Assembly (NCBI RefSeq): GCF_014204815.1
Contig: NZ_JACHMC010000001.1
Location: forward strand, 1,054,001 to 1,118,000
Direction of reading: 5' to 3'
DNA length: 64,000 nt
Source: Micrococcus flavus
Lineage (GTDB): Bacteria > Actinomycetota > Actinomycetes > Actinomycetales > Micrococcaceae
Shown: positions 43,372 through 52,374 of the stretch, in pieces
How the letters are laid out: every line of letters starts with the position of its first letter
Numbering within the stretch: the first letter of the stretch is position 1
The notes under the pieces: model-generated
Told to the model about the DNA's origin: nothing
Seen by the model: the letters and a program-made list of their open reading frames with translations, nothing else
Database searches by the model: none
Made by a program: the position numbers and the translations under genes

Positions 43372-44643
43372 TCAGCGCAGGACCAGGCCCAGCAGGGCGT
43401 CGGCCACCACGGCCAGGTCGAGCGGGTCCTCGCCGGACCCCTCCGCCTCCCCGGTCAGCTCGCCCGCGGCCCATGCGTCGAGCACGCGGAGGGCCGCGGG
43501 CGCGTCGAGGTCCTCGGACAGGGCCGCGTGCGCGGCGGCGAGGACGGCCCGGCCGGCGCCCGCGTGCGGGCCGTCGAGGGCGGCGCGCCAGCGGGCCACG
43601 CGCTCCTGGGCGGCGGCCAGCAGGTCCTCGGACCACTCCCAGTCGGAGCGGTAGTGGCGGTCCAGGAGGGCGGCGCGGATCGCCACCGGCTCGACGCCGC
43701 GGGCGCGCAGCCGGGAGACGAGCTCGAGGTTGCCGAGGGACTTGGACATCTTCTGCCCGTCCAGGGCGACCATGCCCGAGTGCAGGTAGGTGCGGGCCAG
43801 CGGACGCCCGTCGACGGCCGTGGCGTGCGCGGCGGAGAACTCGTGGTGCGGGAAGCGCAGGTCCGATCCGCCGCCCTGCACGGTGAAGGGGGCCGGGAGG
43901 TGCTCACGCGCGATCACCGAGCACTCGATGTGCCAGCCCGGTCGTCCCTGGCCGAGGGTGCGGCCGTCCCAGGCGGGCTCGCCGTCCCGGTGGACGCGCC
44001 ACAGCAGCGGGTCGAGCGGGTCGCGCTTGCCCGGCCGGTCGGGGTCGCCGCCGCGCTCGGGGAACACCTCGGCCATCTCGGCCGGGCTCAGGGCGCCGAT
44101 CTCCCCCAGGCGCCAGCCACCCCGGGCCTCGGCCGCGCGCACGTCGAAGTAGACGTCGCCGTCCGGCTCCCCGTCCCGGCCGGGGACGCGGTAGGCGGTG
44201 CCGTCCGCGAGCATCGCCTGCACGGCGTCCACCACCAGGCCGATCGCCTCGGTCGCGCCCACGTAGTGGTCCGGCGCGAGCACGTTCAATGCCGCCATGT
44301 CGGTCCGGAACAGCTCGGTCTGGTCCTCGGCGAGGGCGCGCCAGTCCACGCCGGTGGCCTCCGCCCGCTCCAGCAGCGGGTCGTCCACGTCCGTGACGTT
44401 CTGCGTGTAGGACACCTCGAGGCCCGCCGCCCGCCAGTACCGCTGGAGCAGGTCGAAGGAGACGTACGTGGTGGCGTGGCCCAGGTGGGTGGCGTCGTAG
44501 GGGGTGATCCCGCAGACGTACAGGGAGGCCTGCTCGGCCTCGTTGCCGGGATGCCGGAGGGACTGGGAGGCCGTGTCGAAGACCCGCAGGCGGTCCGGCT
44601 GCACGGGCAGGGGGGCGGGTGCGGGGGTGGACCAGGACTTCAC
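43372..44643 (-). CDS. mshC: L-cysteine:1D-myo-inositol 2-amino-2-deoxy-alpha-D-glucopyranoside ligase
   Basis: 423 residues. A cysteinyl-tRNA-synthetase paralogue that joins cysteine to GlcN-inositol in mycothiol synthesis. [16 protein letters not shown] carries the zinc Cys and HIGH-like motif, TQNVTDVDD follows, and KMSKS appears at MSKSLGNLE. The tRNA-binding domain is reduced. GTG 44643 has AGGAGC 5 nt upstream. A MshA-like domain is encoded at 50.2 kb in the same window. Confidence 0.94.
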   Translation of the reverse strand: MKSWSTPAPAPLPVQPDRLRVFDTASQSLRHPGNEAEQASLYVCGITPYDATHLGHATTYVSFDLLQRYWRAAGLEVSYTQNVTDVDDPLLERAEATGVDWRALAEDQTELFRTDMAALNVLAPDHYVGATEAIGLVVDAVQAMLADGTAYRVPGRDGEPDGDVYFDVRAAEARGGWRLGEIGALSPAEMAEVFPERGGDPDRPGKRDPLDPLLWRVHRDGEPAWDGRTLGQGRPGWHIECSVIAREHLPAPFTVQGGGSDLRFPHHEFSAAHATAVDGRPLARTYLHSGMVALDGQKMSKSLGNLELVSRLRARGVEPVAIRAALLDRHYRSDWEWSEDLLAAAQERVARWRAALDGPHAGAGRAVLAAAHAALSEDLDAPAALRVLDAWAAGELTGEAEGSGEDPLDLAVVADALLGLVLR

Positions 44644-44702
44644 GGTGCTCCTGTTCTGGGCGTCGGTGGGGCGAGGGCGGGCGGGCGCCGGGGCTGCGGG
44701 GC

Positions 44703-45536
44703 TCAGGCGGAGATCAGGCCGGCGCCGAGCAGGGCGTAGAGGCCCAGGCCGAGGGCGATCCGGTACCAGACGAACGGCATGTACGAGTTGGTGGTGATGA
44801 ACCGCATAAGCCACGCGATCACGGCGAAGCCCACCACGAAGGCGATCACGGTGGCCAGGGCGGTCTCCCCCATGCCGTAGGGGCCCTCCTGCCCGGGCTC
44901 GGCGATCACCTGGGCCAGCTTGTAGAGGCCGGAGGCGAAGACCGCGGGCACGGCGAGCAGGAACGCGTAGCGGGCGGCGGCCTCACGGGTGTAGCCGAGG
45001 GCGAGTCCGGCGGTGATGGTGCCGCCGGAGCGAGACACGCCGGGGATGAGGGCCAGGGCCTGGGCGAAGCCGAAGAGGACGCCGTCCTTGACCGAGAGCT
45101 CTGTCAGGGGCTTGCTCTGGCGGCCGAGGCGGTCGGCGATGGCCAGGAGCACGCCGAACACGATCAGCATGGTGGCCGTGACCCAGAGCGAGCGGAACTC
45201 GGTGTCGATCCAGTCCTCGAGCAGCAGGCCGAGCACGCCGATCGGCACGGAGCCGATGATGATCAGCCAGCCCATCCGCACATCCGGGTCGGAGTGCGGG
45301 ATCCGGCCGACCAGCGCCTGGAACCACCGCCCGACGATCCGGGTGATGTCCTTCCAGAAGTAGATGAGGACCGCCAGCTCGGTGCCGAGCTGGGTGATGG
45401 CGGTGAACGCCGCCCCGGGGTCGGCCGCCGAGGGCAGGAACTCCCCGACGATGCGCAGGTGCGCGGAGGAGGAGACGGGCAGGAACTCGGTCAGGCCCTG
45501 CACGAGGCCCAGGATAATTGCTTCGATCCACGTCAC
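44703..45536 (-). CDS. uppP: undecaprenyl-diphosphatase
   Basis: 277-residue membrane phosphatase that recycles the peptidoglycan carrier lipid and confers bacitracin tolerance. Motifs [18 protein letters not shown] and [11 protein letters not shown] are intact; about eight helices. GTG 45536 lies 8 nt after a TACAGT box, so it is probably leaderless. It is upstream of mshC with a 59-nt gap. Confidence 0.95.
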   Translation of the reverse strand: MTWIEAIILGLVQGLTEFLPVSSSAHLRIVGEFLPSAADPGAAFTAITQLGTELAVLIYFWKDITRIVGRWFQALVGRIPHSDPDVRMGWLIIIGSVPIGVLGLLLEDWIDTEFRSLWVTATMLIVFGVLLAIADRLGRQSKPLTELSVKDGVLFGFAQALALIPGVSRSGGTITAGLALGYTREAAARYAFLLAVPAVFASGLYKLAQVIAEPGQEGPYGMGETALATVIAFVVGFAVIAWLMRFITTNSYMPFVWYRIALGLGLYALLGAGLISA

Positions 45537-45544
45537 GAGGGGTC

Positions 45545-45550
45545 ACTGTA
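45545..45550 (-). promoter_or_regulatory. leaderless -10 box of uppP
   Basis: TACAGT on the minus strand ends 8 nt before GTG 45536, the longest spacing among these sites. Confidence 0.45.
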
Positions 45551-45636
45551 CGTCATGGCCCCGAGCGTCCCCCGGGGCCGTGACGCGCGTCTCGGACGTG
45601 GCCGGCGGGCCGCCGGGGCGCGACCCCGCGCGGCGG

Positions 45637-45867
45637 TCAGTCGTCGCCGGAGAGGTCCTCCTCCTCGTCGTCGAAGAGGTCCAGCGGGGTGACCTCCTCG
45701 GTCTCGGCGTAGAGCGCGTCCTCGTAGGCCTCGAAGGTGTCGGCGACGGCGAAGAACGCGGCCTCCACGGCCGGATCGTCCTCCCCGCGGCGGTTCTGGG
45801 CGGCGACGAGGTGCTCGTTGAGGGCGGAGGTGAGGGCCTCGAGGGCGGTGCGGGCGTCAGAGCTCAT
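45637..45867 (-). CDS. small acidic protein of unknown function
   Basis: 76 residues, very acidic (C-terminal LFDDEEEDLSGDD), probably helical, without signal or membrane segment. I do not recognise a family. ATG 45867 follows TACGGT with 6-nt spacing, which supports a real gene. It is divergent from the DUF5703-like gene. Confidence 0.7.
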   Translation of the reverse strand: MSSDARTALEALTSALNEHLVAAQNRRGEDDPAVEAAFFAVADTFEAYEDALYAETEEVTPLDLFDDEEEDLSGDD

Positions 45868-45873
45868 GGGTGC

Positions 45874-45879
45874 ACCGTA
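45874..45879 (-). promoter_or_regulatory. leaderless -10 box of the small acidic protein
   Basis: TACGGT on the minus strand ends 6 nt before ATG 45867. Confidence 0.5.
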
Positions 45880-45942
45880 TCCCGCCCTCCCCGCCCCGAC
45901 CAGGGCGGCCGTGCCGGGGCGGCGGCCGGGGCGGACGTCTGC

Positions 45943-45948
45943 CAGCAT
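45943..45948 (+). promoter_or_regulatory. candidate leaderless -10 box of DUF5703-like gene
   Basis: CAGCAT ends 7 nt before ATG 45956. An in-frame ATG at 45947 overlaps the box. Confidence 0.35.
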
Positions 45949-45955
45949 GGACGCC

Positions 45956-46195
45956 ATGCGTGAGCAGCTGATGTCCTCGACCCTGGACTCCGTCACCCGC
46001 GGACAGAAGTGGGAGTACCTCGTCCTCACCGTGGCCCCCCACGAGTCCCTCGGCGAGGCCCGCCGCCGCCTCGTGGACCACGCCGAGTACGGCGGCTGGG
46101 AGCTGCAGCGCTCCGTGCACTACCGGGGCGGCGCCCGTCGGCACTGGATGCGCCGGCGGGTCATGCGCGTGGCGTCCACGCTCGAGCCGCGCTGA
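45956..46195 (+). CDS. DUF5703-like small basic protein
   Basis: 79 residues with the pattern KWEYLVLTVAPHESLGEARR ... EYGGWELQRSVHYRGGARRHWMRRRVMR, typical of a small conserved actinobacterial family (DUF5703, recalled). Function unknown. ATG 45956 is preferred to ATG 45947 because of the -10 box. It is convergent with the M20 peptidase gene across a strong hairpin. Confidence 0.75.
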   Translation: MREQLMSSTLDSVTRGQKWEYLVLTVAPHESLGEARRRLVDHAEYGGWELQRSVHYRGGARRHWMRRRVMRVASTLEPR

Positions 46196-46202
46196 GCACG
46201 GG

Positions 46203-46243
46203 CGGAGGACGACGACGGCGGGGCGCGCCGTCGTCGTCCTCCG
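46203..46243. terminator. bidirectional hairpin between DUF5703-like and M20 genes
   Basis: Arms 46203-46220 and 46226-46243 form a perfect 18-bp stem with a 5-nt loop, ending one base before the M20 stop codon. Confidence 0.75.
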
Positions 46244-46244
46244 G

Positions 46245-47567
46245 TCAGCGCGGCTCGAGCATGCGCTCGAGGACCCGGCAGCCGAAGCGCAGGGCGTCCA
46301 CGGGGACGCGCTCGTCGATGCCGTGGAACAGGGACGTGAAGGCGAGGTCGGGCGGCAGGCGCAGCGGGCTGAACCCGTAGCCGGTGATGCCGAGCCGGGC
46401 CAGGGACTTGTTGTCCGTGCCGCCGCCGAGCATGAACGGCAGCACCTCGGCGCCGGGGTCCTCGGCCTGGAGGGCGTCCACCATGAGCTCCACCAGGTCG
46501 CCGGAGAACGGCACCTCCAGGCCGATGTCCTGGTGCTCGGGGGAGAACGTCACGCCCTCCCCCGCCAGCTCGGCCAGCCGGCGCATCGTCTGCTCCTCCT
46601 CGCCGGGGATGAGCCGGACGTCCACCGTGCCGGTGGCCGAGGACGGGATCACGTTGTGCTTGTACCCGGCGCTCATGCCCGTGGGGTTGGAGGAGGTGCG
46701 CAGCGTGCCGGCCACCCAGGTGCGCGCGTGGCCGAGGGCCTCGAGCTGCGGCGTGGGGTCCGCCTCGTCGAACGTCGTGCCGGTGATCTCCGCGACCGAC
46801 TCGAGCAGCTGGCGGGTGGTCTTGGTGTAGGAGAGGGGCCATTCGTGCCGGCCGATCCGGTCCAACGCTCCGGCCAGGCGGGTCACCGCGTTGTCCGGAT
46901 GCGGCGCCGAGCCGTGGCCCGGGGCGCCCTCGGCGCGCAGGTTCAGCCACGCCAGGCCCTTCTCCGCGGTCTGCACGAGATAGGCACGGGTGCCGGCCAC
47001 CTCCGTGGAGAAGCCGCCCACCTCGCTGATCGCCTCGGTGCAGCCGGCGAACACCTCGGGGTGGTGGTCCACGACCCAGCGGGCCCCGTAGACACCGCCG
47101 GCCTCCTCGTCGCCGAAGAAGGCCACGGTGAGCGGCCGGCGCGGGCGGCGACCCGTGCGGGCGAGGTGGAGCAGCACCGAGAGGACCATCGCGTCCATGC
47201 CCTTCATGTCCACGGCGCCGCGCCCCCAGACCATCCCGTCCTTCAGCTCCGCGCCGAAGGGGTCCATGGACCACTCCCCCGCCTCGGCCGGGACGACGTC
47301 CGTGTGCCCGTGCACCACGAGGCCCGGGGCCTCCGGGTCCCATCCGGCCAGGTGCCCGACCACGGAGACGCGGCCGGGCGAGGACTCGAACATCCGCGGC
47401 TCCATGCCGGCGCGACGCATCAGCTCCGCGCAGAGCTCGGCGGCCTCGGGCTCGCCGACGGAGACGTTGCCGCCGCGGTTGGTCGTGTCGATCCGGATCA
47501 GGTCCCGGCAGATCTGCACGACGTCGGCGTCGGGGGTGGACGGGGGCTCGGGGGCGTGGTCGACCAT
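46245..47567 (-). CDS. M20/M25/M40 family metallo-hydrolase
   Basis: 440 residues. The motif HGHTDVVP, GRGAVDMKGMD, a middle FGDEEAGG and the late histidine are all in place. Similar to ArgE/DapE-type zinc peptidases; the exact substrate is unclear. ATG 47567 follows TAGGCT with 7-nt spacing, and the gene has no ribosome binding site. Confidence 0.92.
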   Translation of the reverse strand: MVDHAPEPPSTPDADVVQICRDLIRIDTTNRGGNVSVGEPEAAELCAELMRRAGMEPRMFESSPGRVSVVGHLAGWDPEAPGLVVHGHTDVVPAEAGEWSMDPFGAELKDGMVWGRGAVDMKGMDAMVLSVLLHLARTGRRPRRPLTVAFFGDEEAGGVYGARWVVDHHPEVFAGCTEAISEVGGFSTEVAGTRAYLVQTAEKGLAWLNLRAEGAPGHGSAPHPDNAVTRLAGALDRIGRHEWPLSYTKTTRQLLESVAEITGTTFDEADPTPQLEALGHARTWVAGTLRTSSNPTGMSAGYKHNVIPSSATGTVDVRLIPGEEEQTMRRLAELAGEGVTFSPEHQDIGLEVPFSGDLVELMVDALQAEDPGAEVLPFMLGGGTDNKSLARLGITGYGFSPLRLPPDLAFTSLFHGIDERVPVDALRFGCRVLERMLEPR

Positions 47568-47574
47568 GGATTTG

Positions 47575-47580
47575 AGCCTA
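47575..47580 (-). promoter_or_regulatory. leaderless -10 box of M20 gene
   Basis: TAGGCT on the minus strand ends 7 nt before ATG 47567. Confidence 0.6.
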
Positions 47581-47687
47581 CCGCCAGGATCGTGCTATTG
47601 TTCTCGAGTTGCCTTCCCGAGGACGCCGAGAGATCGGGGTCGGACGAAGGCGCTCGGATCGTCGTTCCGACGACGGTCCACCGATGA

Positions 47688-47772
47688 GCGCGAGTGGCGG
47701 AATTGGTAGACGCGCAGCGTTGAGGTCGCTGTGTCCCAAAAGGACGTGGGGGTTCAAGTCCCCCCTCGCGCA
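47688..47772 (+). tRNA. tRNA-Leu (GAG)
   Basis: 85 nt. The acceptor stem GCGCGAG (47688-47694) pairs with CTCGCGC (47765-47771), with A as discriminator. The anticodon loop TTGAGGT gives GAG at 47722-47724. A long variable arm (GTCCC/GGGAC-like) and a GGTTCAAGTC T-loop mark a class II tRNA. CCA is not encoded. Confidence 0.96.
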
Positions 47773-47915
47773 CTGCACATCAGCACCACGGCCTCGGTCC
47801 CCAGCGGACCGGGGCCGTCGTCGTCCCCGGGCATGCCCGCTGGCACTCCCGGCGCACCGACCCGGGGTCGCGCCCCCGCCGGTGGACACCGTCCGCCACG
47901 GCGCGCAGGTCCGCC

Positions 47916-47921
47916 TACAGT
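47916..47921 (+). promoter_or_regulatory. -10 box (TACAGT) of malQ-mshA
   Basis: TACAGT ends 6 nt before an ATG at 47928 that is out of frame with malQ; the likely RNA start is there, giving a 64-nt leader containing GGAGGA before ATG 47992. Confidence 0.4.
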
Positions 47922-47991
47922 GGAGGCATGTGTGCGCCGCTCGCCCCGGGGGGGCGCACACCCCGCGACGACGACGGAGGACTTCACGGAC

Positions 47992-50900
47992 ATGGCGGAG
48001 AACGCACGCACGCTCCTGCATCGGCTGGCCCGCGCGCACGGAGTGCAGACCCGGTACACGGGTCAGGACGGCTCGGAGCAGTCGGTCGGGGACGAGACGC
48101 TCATCCGCGTGCTGGCCGCGCTCGGCGTGGACGTCGACCCGCAGGGGGTGGCCGGCCTCACGACCGCTCTCGAGGACGCCGAGCTCGCCCCGTGGCGCCG
48201 CGTGCTGCCGCCCACCGTGGCCGTCCGCCGCGGCCACCGCGCCACCGTCCCGGTCCACGTCGCGCCCGGGACGGAGGTCACCGCGGTGGTCCGCCTGGAG
48301 GACGGCGGCGAGTGTGGGCTGTCGACGACGACCCCCCTCGGACAGCCCCGGCTGGTGGACGGCCAGGAACGCGTGCGCCTCGACCTGGAGATCCCGGACG
48401 ACCTGCCGCTGGGCTGGCATCGGATCGAGGTCTGCAGCGGCGGCGGCTCCACCCACACCGCCACGCTGATCTGCGCCCCGAACCGCCTCACCACGGTGGC
48501 CCCCTTCCTCGCCCGCCGCGGCTGGGGCGTGGCCGCGCAGGGCTACTCCGTGACCTCCGAGGGCTCCTGGGGCGTGGGCGACGTGGTCGACGCCGCCGCC
48601 GTGGCGGAGCACGCGGCCGACCACGGGGCGGACTTCGTCCTGCTGCACCCCCTGCACGCGATCGAGCCGGGCCCGCATCCCACGGACTCGCCCTACTCCC
48701 CCGTGTCCCGGCGGTTCCTCTCCGCCCTGCTGATCCGGGTGACCGAGATCCCCGAGTTCGCCGCCCTGCCCGCACACGAGCAGGCGGAGCTGCGCGCCGC
48801 CGGCGCCCGCGCCCAGGAGGCCTTGCTCGAGAGCGGCCGCGTGGACCGCTCCGCCGCCGCGGCCGCGCTGTGGCCGGCCCTGCGCCGCGTGTGGCAGGCG
48901 CCCCGCACCCCGGAGCGGGAGGCCGACTACGCGGCGTTCCGCCGACGGCAGGGCACGGGACTGGACGACTTCGCCCTGTGGTCCGTCCTGCGGCTCGACG
49001 CGCAGGCCGCCGACCCCTCCTCCGCCGCCCCGCACCCGCAGGACCCGGACCGGGTCCCCGGCGGTCCCGAGGCCGAGCGCGTCCGCGCCGAACGGGCCGA
49101 CGACGTCGACTTCCACCGATGGGTGCAGTGGGTCGCCGACGGGCAGCTGGCCGCCGCCCAGGACCGGGCCCGCGCGGCGGGGATGCGCCTGGGCGTCATG
49201 CTCGACCTGGCGGTGGGCGCGACGCGCGGGTCGGCCGACGCGTGGATGCTCGGCGACGTGCTCGTGCCCGGCATGTCCGTGGGGGCCCCGCCCGAGGTGT
49301 TCAACCAGCTGGGTCAGGACTGGTCCCAGCACCCCTGGCACCCGGTCCGTCTGGCCGAGACCGGCTACGCGGCGTTCCGGGACATGGTCCGCACCGTGAT
49401 CGCCCACGCGGGCGGACTGCGCATGGACCACGTCCTCGGCCTGTTCCGCCTGTGGTGGATCCCGGAGGGCATGGGCGCGCCCGAGGGCGCGTACGTGGAG
49501 TACGACCACGAGGTCCTGCTGGCGGTGCTGACCCTCGAGGCCGAGCGGGCCGGCGTCGTGGTGATCGGCGAAGACCTCGGCACGTTCGAGCCGTGGGTGC
49601 AGCGCCGCCTGGCCGAGGCCGGGATCCTGGGCACCTCCATCCTGTGGTTCGAGCAGGAGGACGGGGCCCCCACGCCTCCGGAGCGCTACCGCCGCCTGTG
49701 CCTGGCCGCCGTGAACACCCACGACCTGCCGCCCACGGCCGGGTACCTCGAGGGCGTGCACCTCGACCTGCGCGAGCGGCTGGGGCTCTACACGGTGGAT
49801 GTGGCGCAGGAGCGGAGGCGCTCCGCGGCCGAGGTGGAGGCCTTCCTGGACGCGGCGCGGGACCGGGGGCTGATGGCGGCCACCGGTCCGGACGGCGCGG
49901 AGACCCGCGAGGACCAGGTGGTGGGGCTGCACCGTCTGCTGGCGCAGGCCCCCTCCGCGCTGCACTGCGTGTCCCTCGTGGACGCGGTGGGCGAGCGGCG
50001 CATCCAGAACCAGCCCGGCACCCTGCAGGAGCAGTATCCGAACTGGACGGTCCCGCTGGGCGACCCCGAGGGGCGCACGCTCACCGTCGAGGACCTGCCG
50101 CGCACCCCGTCCGTGACGCGTCTCTACGACGCCGTGGAGGCGGAGCTGCGCGCGGCCGTGCCGGTCGGCGTGGTGGTGTCCCTGCACACCTTCCCGCTCG
50201 CCCAGCCCGGGCGCGGGGACGCCGGCGGCATGAACGTGTACGTGCGCCAGTCGGCCCGTGCCCTGGCCCGCCGCGGCCTGCGCATGCTCCTGCTGACCCG
50301 GGCGGAGGAGCCGGTGGACGGCGCCCGCGTCACCGAGGTGCCCGCCGAGGACGGAGCCCCTGCGGTCACCGTGGTGGAGCTCGCCGCCGGTCCCGCCGCG
50401 CCGGTCGCCAAGGAGGAGCTCGCCGGCCACCGTGACGCGTTCACCGCGGCTGCCCGCGCCTGGCTGTCCTCGGGCGCCGTCCCCGGCGGACCCCTGCTGG
50501 GCGACGACGGCGGGGCCGGCGACCGGGCGCGCCGGGTGGCCTTCGTCCACGGGCACTACTGGCTGTCCGCGGCCACGGCCCAGGCCCTCGCCGAGGAGCT
50601 CGCCGCGCCGCTGCTGCAGACCATGCACACGACGGGCGCCGTCAAGGTCGCCGAGGACGAGGGACACGCCGAGCCGCGCGAACGCCTCGAGACCGAGGCC
50701 GCGCTCGTGCACGCGGCCGACCTCCTGGTGGTGAACTCCCCCGCCGAGGCGCGCGAGCTGCACGACGTGTTCGACGTGGACCGCCGGCGGCTGCGCGTGC
50801 TGCCCCCCGGCGTCGACCTCGAGGTGTTCACCCCGGAGGGTCCCGCGGCCTGGCCGGGGCCGGACGTCCACGGCGGGGAGGACGGCCCGGACGCACGCCC

Positions 50901-51459
50901 GCTGCGCGTCCTGTTCGCCGGTCGCGTCCAGCGGCACAAGGGCCCGCACCTGCTGGTCAAGGCGCTCGCCGAGCTGCGCGAGCGGGCCGCGGGCGGGGAC
51001 CCCGGCGTGCGCGTGCACGTCAACGGGGAGGCCTCGGGCCCCGCGACGCTGGACGTGACCGCCCTGGCCGCCGAGCTCGGCGTGTCCGACCTGGTCAGCG
51101 TGTCCGCGCCCGTTCCGCCGGCACTGCTGGCAGAGCAGATGCGGGGCGCCGACGCCGTGGCCCTGCCCAGCGCCTCGGAGACCTACGGCCTCGTGGCGGT
51201 GGAGGCGCAGGCGTGCGGCACCCCGGTCCTCGCCCACCGCGTGGGCGGGCTGGTGCACGCCGTCCATCACGGCGGCTCCGGCGTGCTCGTGCACCCGAAC
51301 ACCGCCGAGGCGTGGGCGGACGCGCTCGAGCGCGTCCGCGACGACCGCGCGGCCTGGGCCGCGATGGCCCCGGCGGCGGTCCGCCACGCCCGCGGCCATG
51401 CGTGGGACGTCTGGGCGGAGGGCCTGCTGGAGGCGCTCCGGGAGCTGCCGCGCGGCTGA
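47992..51459 (+). CDS. malQ: 4-alpha-glucanotransferase (MalQ) fused to MshA-type glycosyltransferase
   Basis: One 1155-residue frame. Residues ~1-720 are MalQ: an N-terminal beta domain, then LRMDHVLG with nucleophile Asp479, acid/base Glu527 in GEDLGT, Asp578 in NTHDLPPTAG, and the C-terminal NWTVPLGDPEG strand. Residues ~723-1155 are a GT4 enzyme with MshA signatures: HTFPLAQPGRGDAGGMNVYV, VHGHYWLS, MHTTGAVK, PPGVDLEVFTPE, FAGRVQRHKGPHLL and SETYGLVAVEAQACGTPV. MshA makes the first mycothiol intermediate. There is no stop, frameshift or linker at the junction (~50157). GTG 50158 with GGAGG upstream could also start free MshA. ATG 47992 has GGAGGA 8-12 nt upstream. Confidence 0.88.
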   Translation: MAENARTLLHRLARAHGVQTRYTGQDGSEQSVGDETLIRVLAALGVDVDPQGVAGLTTALEDAELAPWRRVLPPTVAVRRGHRATVPVHVAPGTEVTAVVRLEDGGECGLSTTTPLGQPRLVDGQERVRLDLEIPDDLPLGWHRIEVCSGGGSTHTATLICAPNRLTTVAPFLARRGWGVAAQGYSVTSEGSWGVGDVVDAAAVAEHAADHGADFVLLHPLHAIEPGPHPTDSPYSPVSRRFLSALLIRVTEIPEFAALPAHEQAELRAAGARAQEALLESGRVDRSAAAAALWPALRRVWQAPRTPEREADYAAFRRRQGTGLDDFALWSVLRLDAQAADPSSAAPHPQDPDRVPGGPEAERVRAERADDVDFHRWVQWVADGQLAAAQDRARAAGMRLGVMLDLAVGATRGSADAWMLGDVLVPGMSVGAPPEVFNQLGQDWSQHPWHPVRLAETGYAAFRDMVRTVIAHAGGLRMDHVLGLFRLWWIPEGMGAPEGAYVEYDHEVLLAVLTLEAERAGVVVIGEDLGTFEPWVQRRLAEAGILGTSILWFEQEDGAPTPPERYRRLCLAAVNTHDLPPTAGYLEGVHLDLRERLGLYTVDVAQERRRSAAEVEAFLDAARDRGLMAATGPDGAETREDQVVGLHRLLAQAPSALHCVSLVDAVGERRIQNQPGTLQEQYPNWTVPLGDPEGRTLTVEDLPRTPSVTRLYDAVEAELRAAVPVGVVVSLHTFPLAQPGRGDAGGMNVYVRQSARALARRGLRMLLLTRAEEPVDGARVTEVPAEDGAPAVTVVELAAGPAAPVAKEELAGHRDAFTAAARAWLSSGAVPGGPLLGDDGGAGDRARRVAFVHGHYWLSAATAQALAEELAAPLLQTMHTTGAVKVAEDEGHAEPRERLETEAALVHAADLLVVNSPAEARELHDVFDVDRRRLRVLPPGVDLEVFTPEGPAAWPGPDVHGGEDGPDARPLRVLFAGRVQRHKGPHLLVKALAELRERAAGGDPGVRVHVNGEASGPATLDVTALAAELGVSDLVSVSAPVPPALLAEQMRGADAVALPSASETYGLVAVEAQACGTPVLAHRVGGLVHAVHHGGSGVLVHPNTAEAWADALERVRDDRAAWAAMAPAAVRHARGHAWDVWAEGLLEALRELPRG

Positions 51460-51480
51460 CCCCCGCGGCGGGGGTCAGCC
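51454..51480. terminator. hairpin spanning both convergent stop codons
   Basis: Arms 51454-51464 and 51470-51480 form a perfect 11-bp stem with a 5-nt loop. The malQ-mshA stop (TGA 51457-51459) and the MaoC-gene stop (TCA on +, 51475-51477) lie in the two arms. Confidence 0.6.
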
Positions 51481-52374
51481 GCCGATCGGCGACATCGAGC
51501 CGGTGAAGTGCCGCCGGCCGCGGCGGGGGTCCCACCCCGTGACCCGGGTGACGCCCCCGGCCTCCTCGGCGTAGCGGACGGCCACCCGTGCCGGCAGGAC
51601 CACGGGCGCCTCGAACCCGATCTCCCACCGGAACCCGGCCTCGGCCGGCTCCCGGCGCTGAAGCATGCGGGCCGCCAGCAGCATCCCGTGGGCGATCGCC
51701 CCGCGCTGGCCGAACGCCTTGGCCGTGGGGCCGGAGAGGTGGATCGGGTTCCAGTCTCCCGAGACGCGCGCGTAGGACCGGCCGGCCCCGCCGCCGAGGG
51801 TCCACTGGGCGGTCGGGACCGGAGCGGTCCACTCGTCCCGGGCGGCCCGCTCCGGGCGCAGCGGGGACACGTGCACGCCGCGGGCGAGGTACCGGGAGAC
51901 GCCCTCCCAGGCCGGGGCTGCCTCGTCGGCCGCATCCGCCTCCCGCACCTGGACCAGCAGGTCCACCGCGGTGCCCGCGTGGTGCGGGACCAGGCCCACC
52001 GCCTCGGCGGTCACGGTCAGCGGGCGCCCGGCGGCCACGGGGCGGCGGTGCGTCACCGCGTTGGTCAGGTGCACCATGCCCGGCAGGGGCAGGGGGAACT
52101 CCGGATCCGCCATGAGCTCCATGGCGACGCCGAACACCTGGGTATGCACCAGCACGGAGGGCAGCGCGTCCGGGTCCACGGGGCCGACGCCCTCGCGCCA
52201 CCGCCGCAGCGCGTCCTCACCGATTCCGTGGTCGCCCACCACCAGGCGGGTGCCGGGCAGCTCGGCGGGCCGGGACCGGCGGGACAGGGCGTCGCGGCCG
52301 GCCTGGGCGGCGGCGCGGGCGTACAGCGGGGCCAGCGCGGGCATCGTGTCCAGGGTGCGGGTCTGCATGCTCAT
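51475..52374 (-). CDS. htdX: MaoC-like dehydratase, HtdX family
   Basis: 299 residues with two hot-dog-type halves. The second contains the hydratase 2 motif (SGDWNPIHLSGPTAKAFG, then GAIAHGMLLAARML). It probably hydrates or dehydrates 3-hydroxyacyl-thioesters. ATG 52374 overlaps the fabG4 stop (ATGA). The order htdX-fabG4-fadA2 matches the mycobacterial Rv0241c-Rv0243 neighbourhood. Confidence 0.88.
   Translation of the reverse strand: MSMQTRTLDTMPALAPLYARAAAQAGRDALSRRSRPAELPGTRLVVGDHGIGEDALRRWREGVGPVDPDALPSVLVHTQVFGVAMELMADPEFPLPLPGMVHLTNAVTHRRPVAAGRPLTVTAEAVGLVPHHAGTAVDLLVQVREADAADEAAPAWEGVSRYLARGVHVSPLRPERAARDEWTAPVPTAQWTLGGGAGRSYARVSGDWNPIHLSGPTAKAFGQRGAIAHGMLLAARMLQRREPAEAGFRWEIGFEAPVVLPARVAVRYAEEAGGVTRVTGWDPRRGRRHFTGSMSPIGG

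Noticed and set aside
47928-50435. 835-codon frame starting at the ATG right after the TACAGT box
   Set aside because: It overlaps malQ in another frame, and its product is Arg/Pro/Gly-rich without domains. The ATG probably just marks the RNA start.
47578-51399. 1273-codon minus-strand frame
   Set aside because: Antisense to malQ-mshA and to the tRNA-Leu gene; composition is that of a shadow frame.
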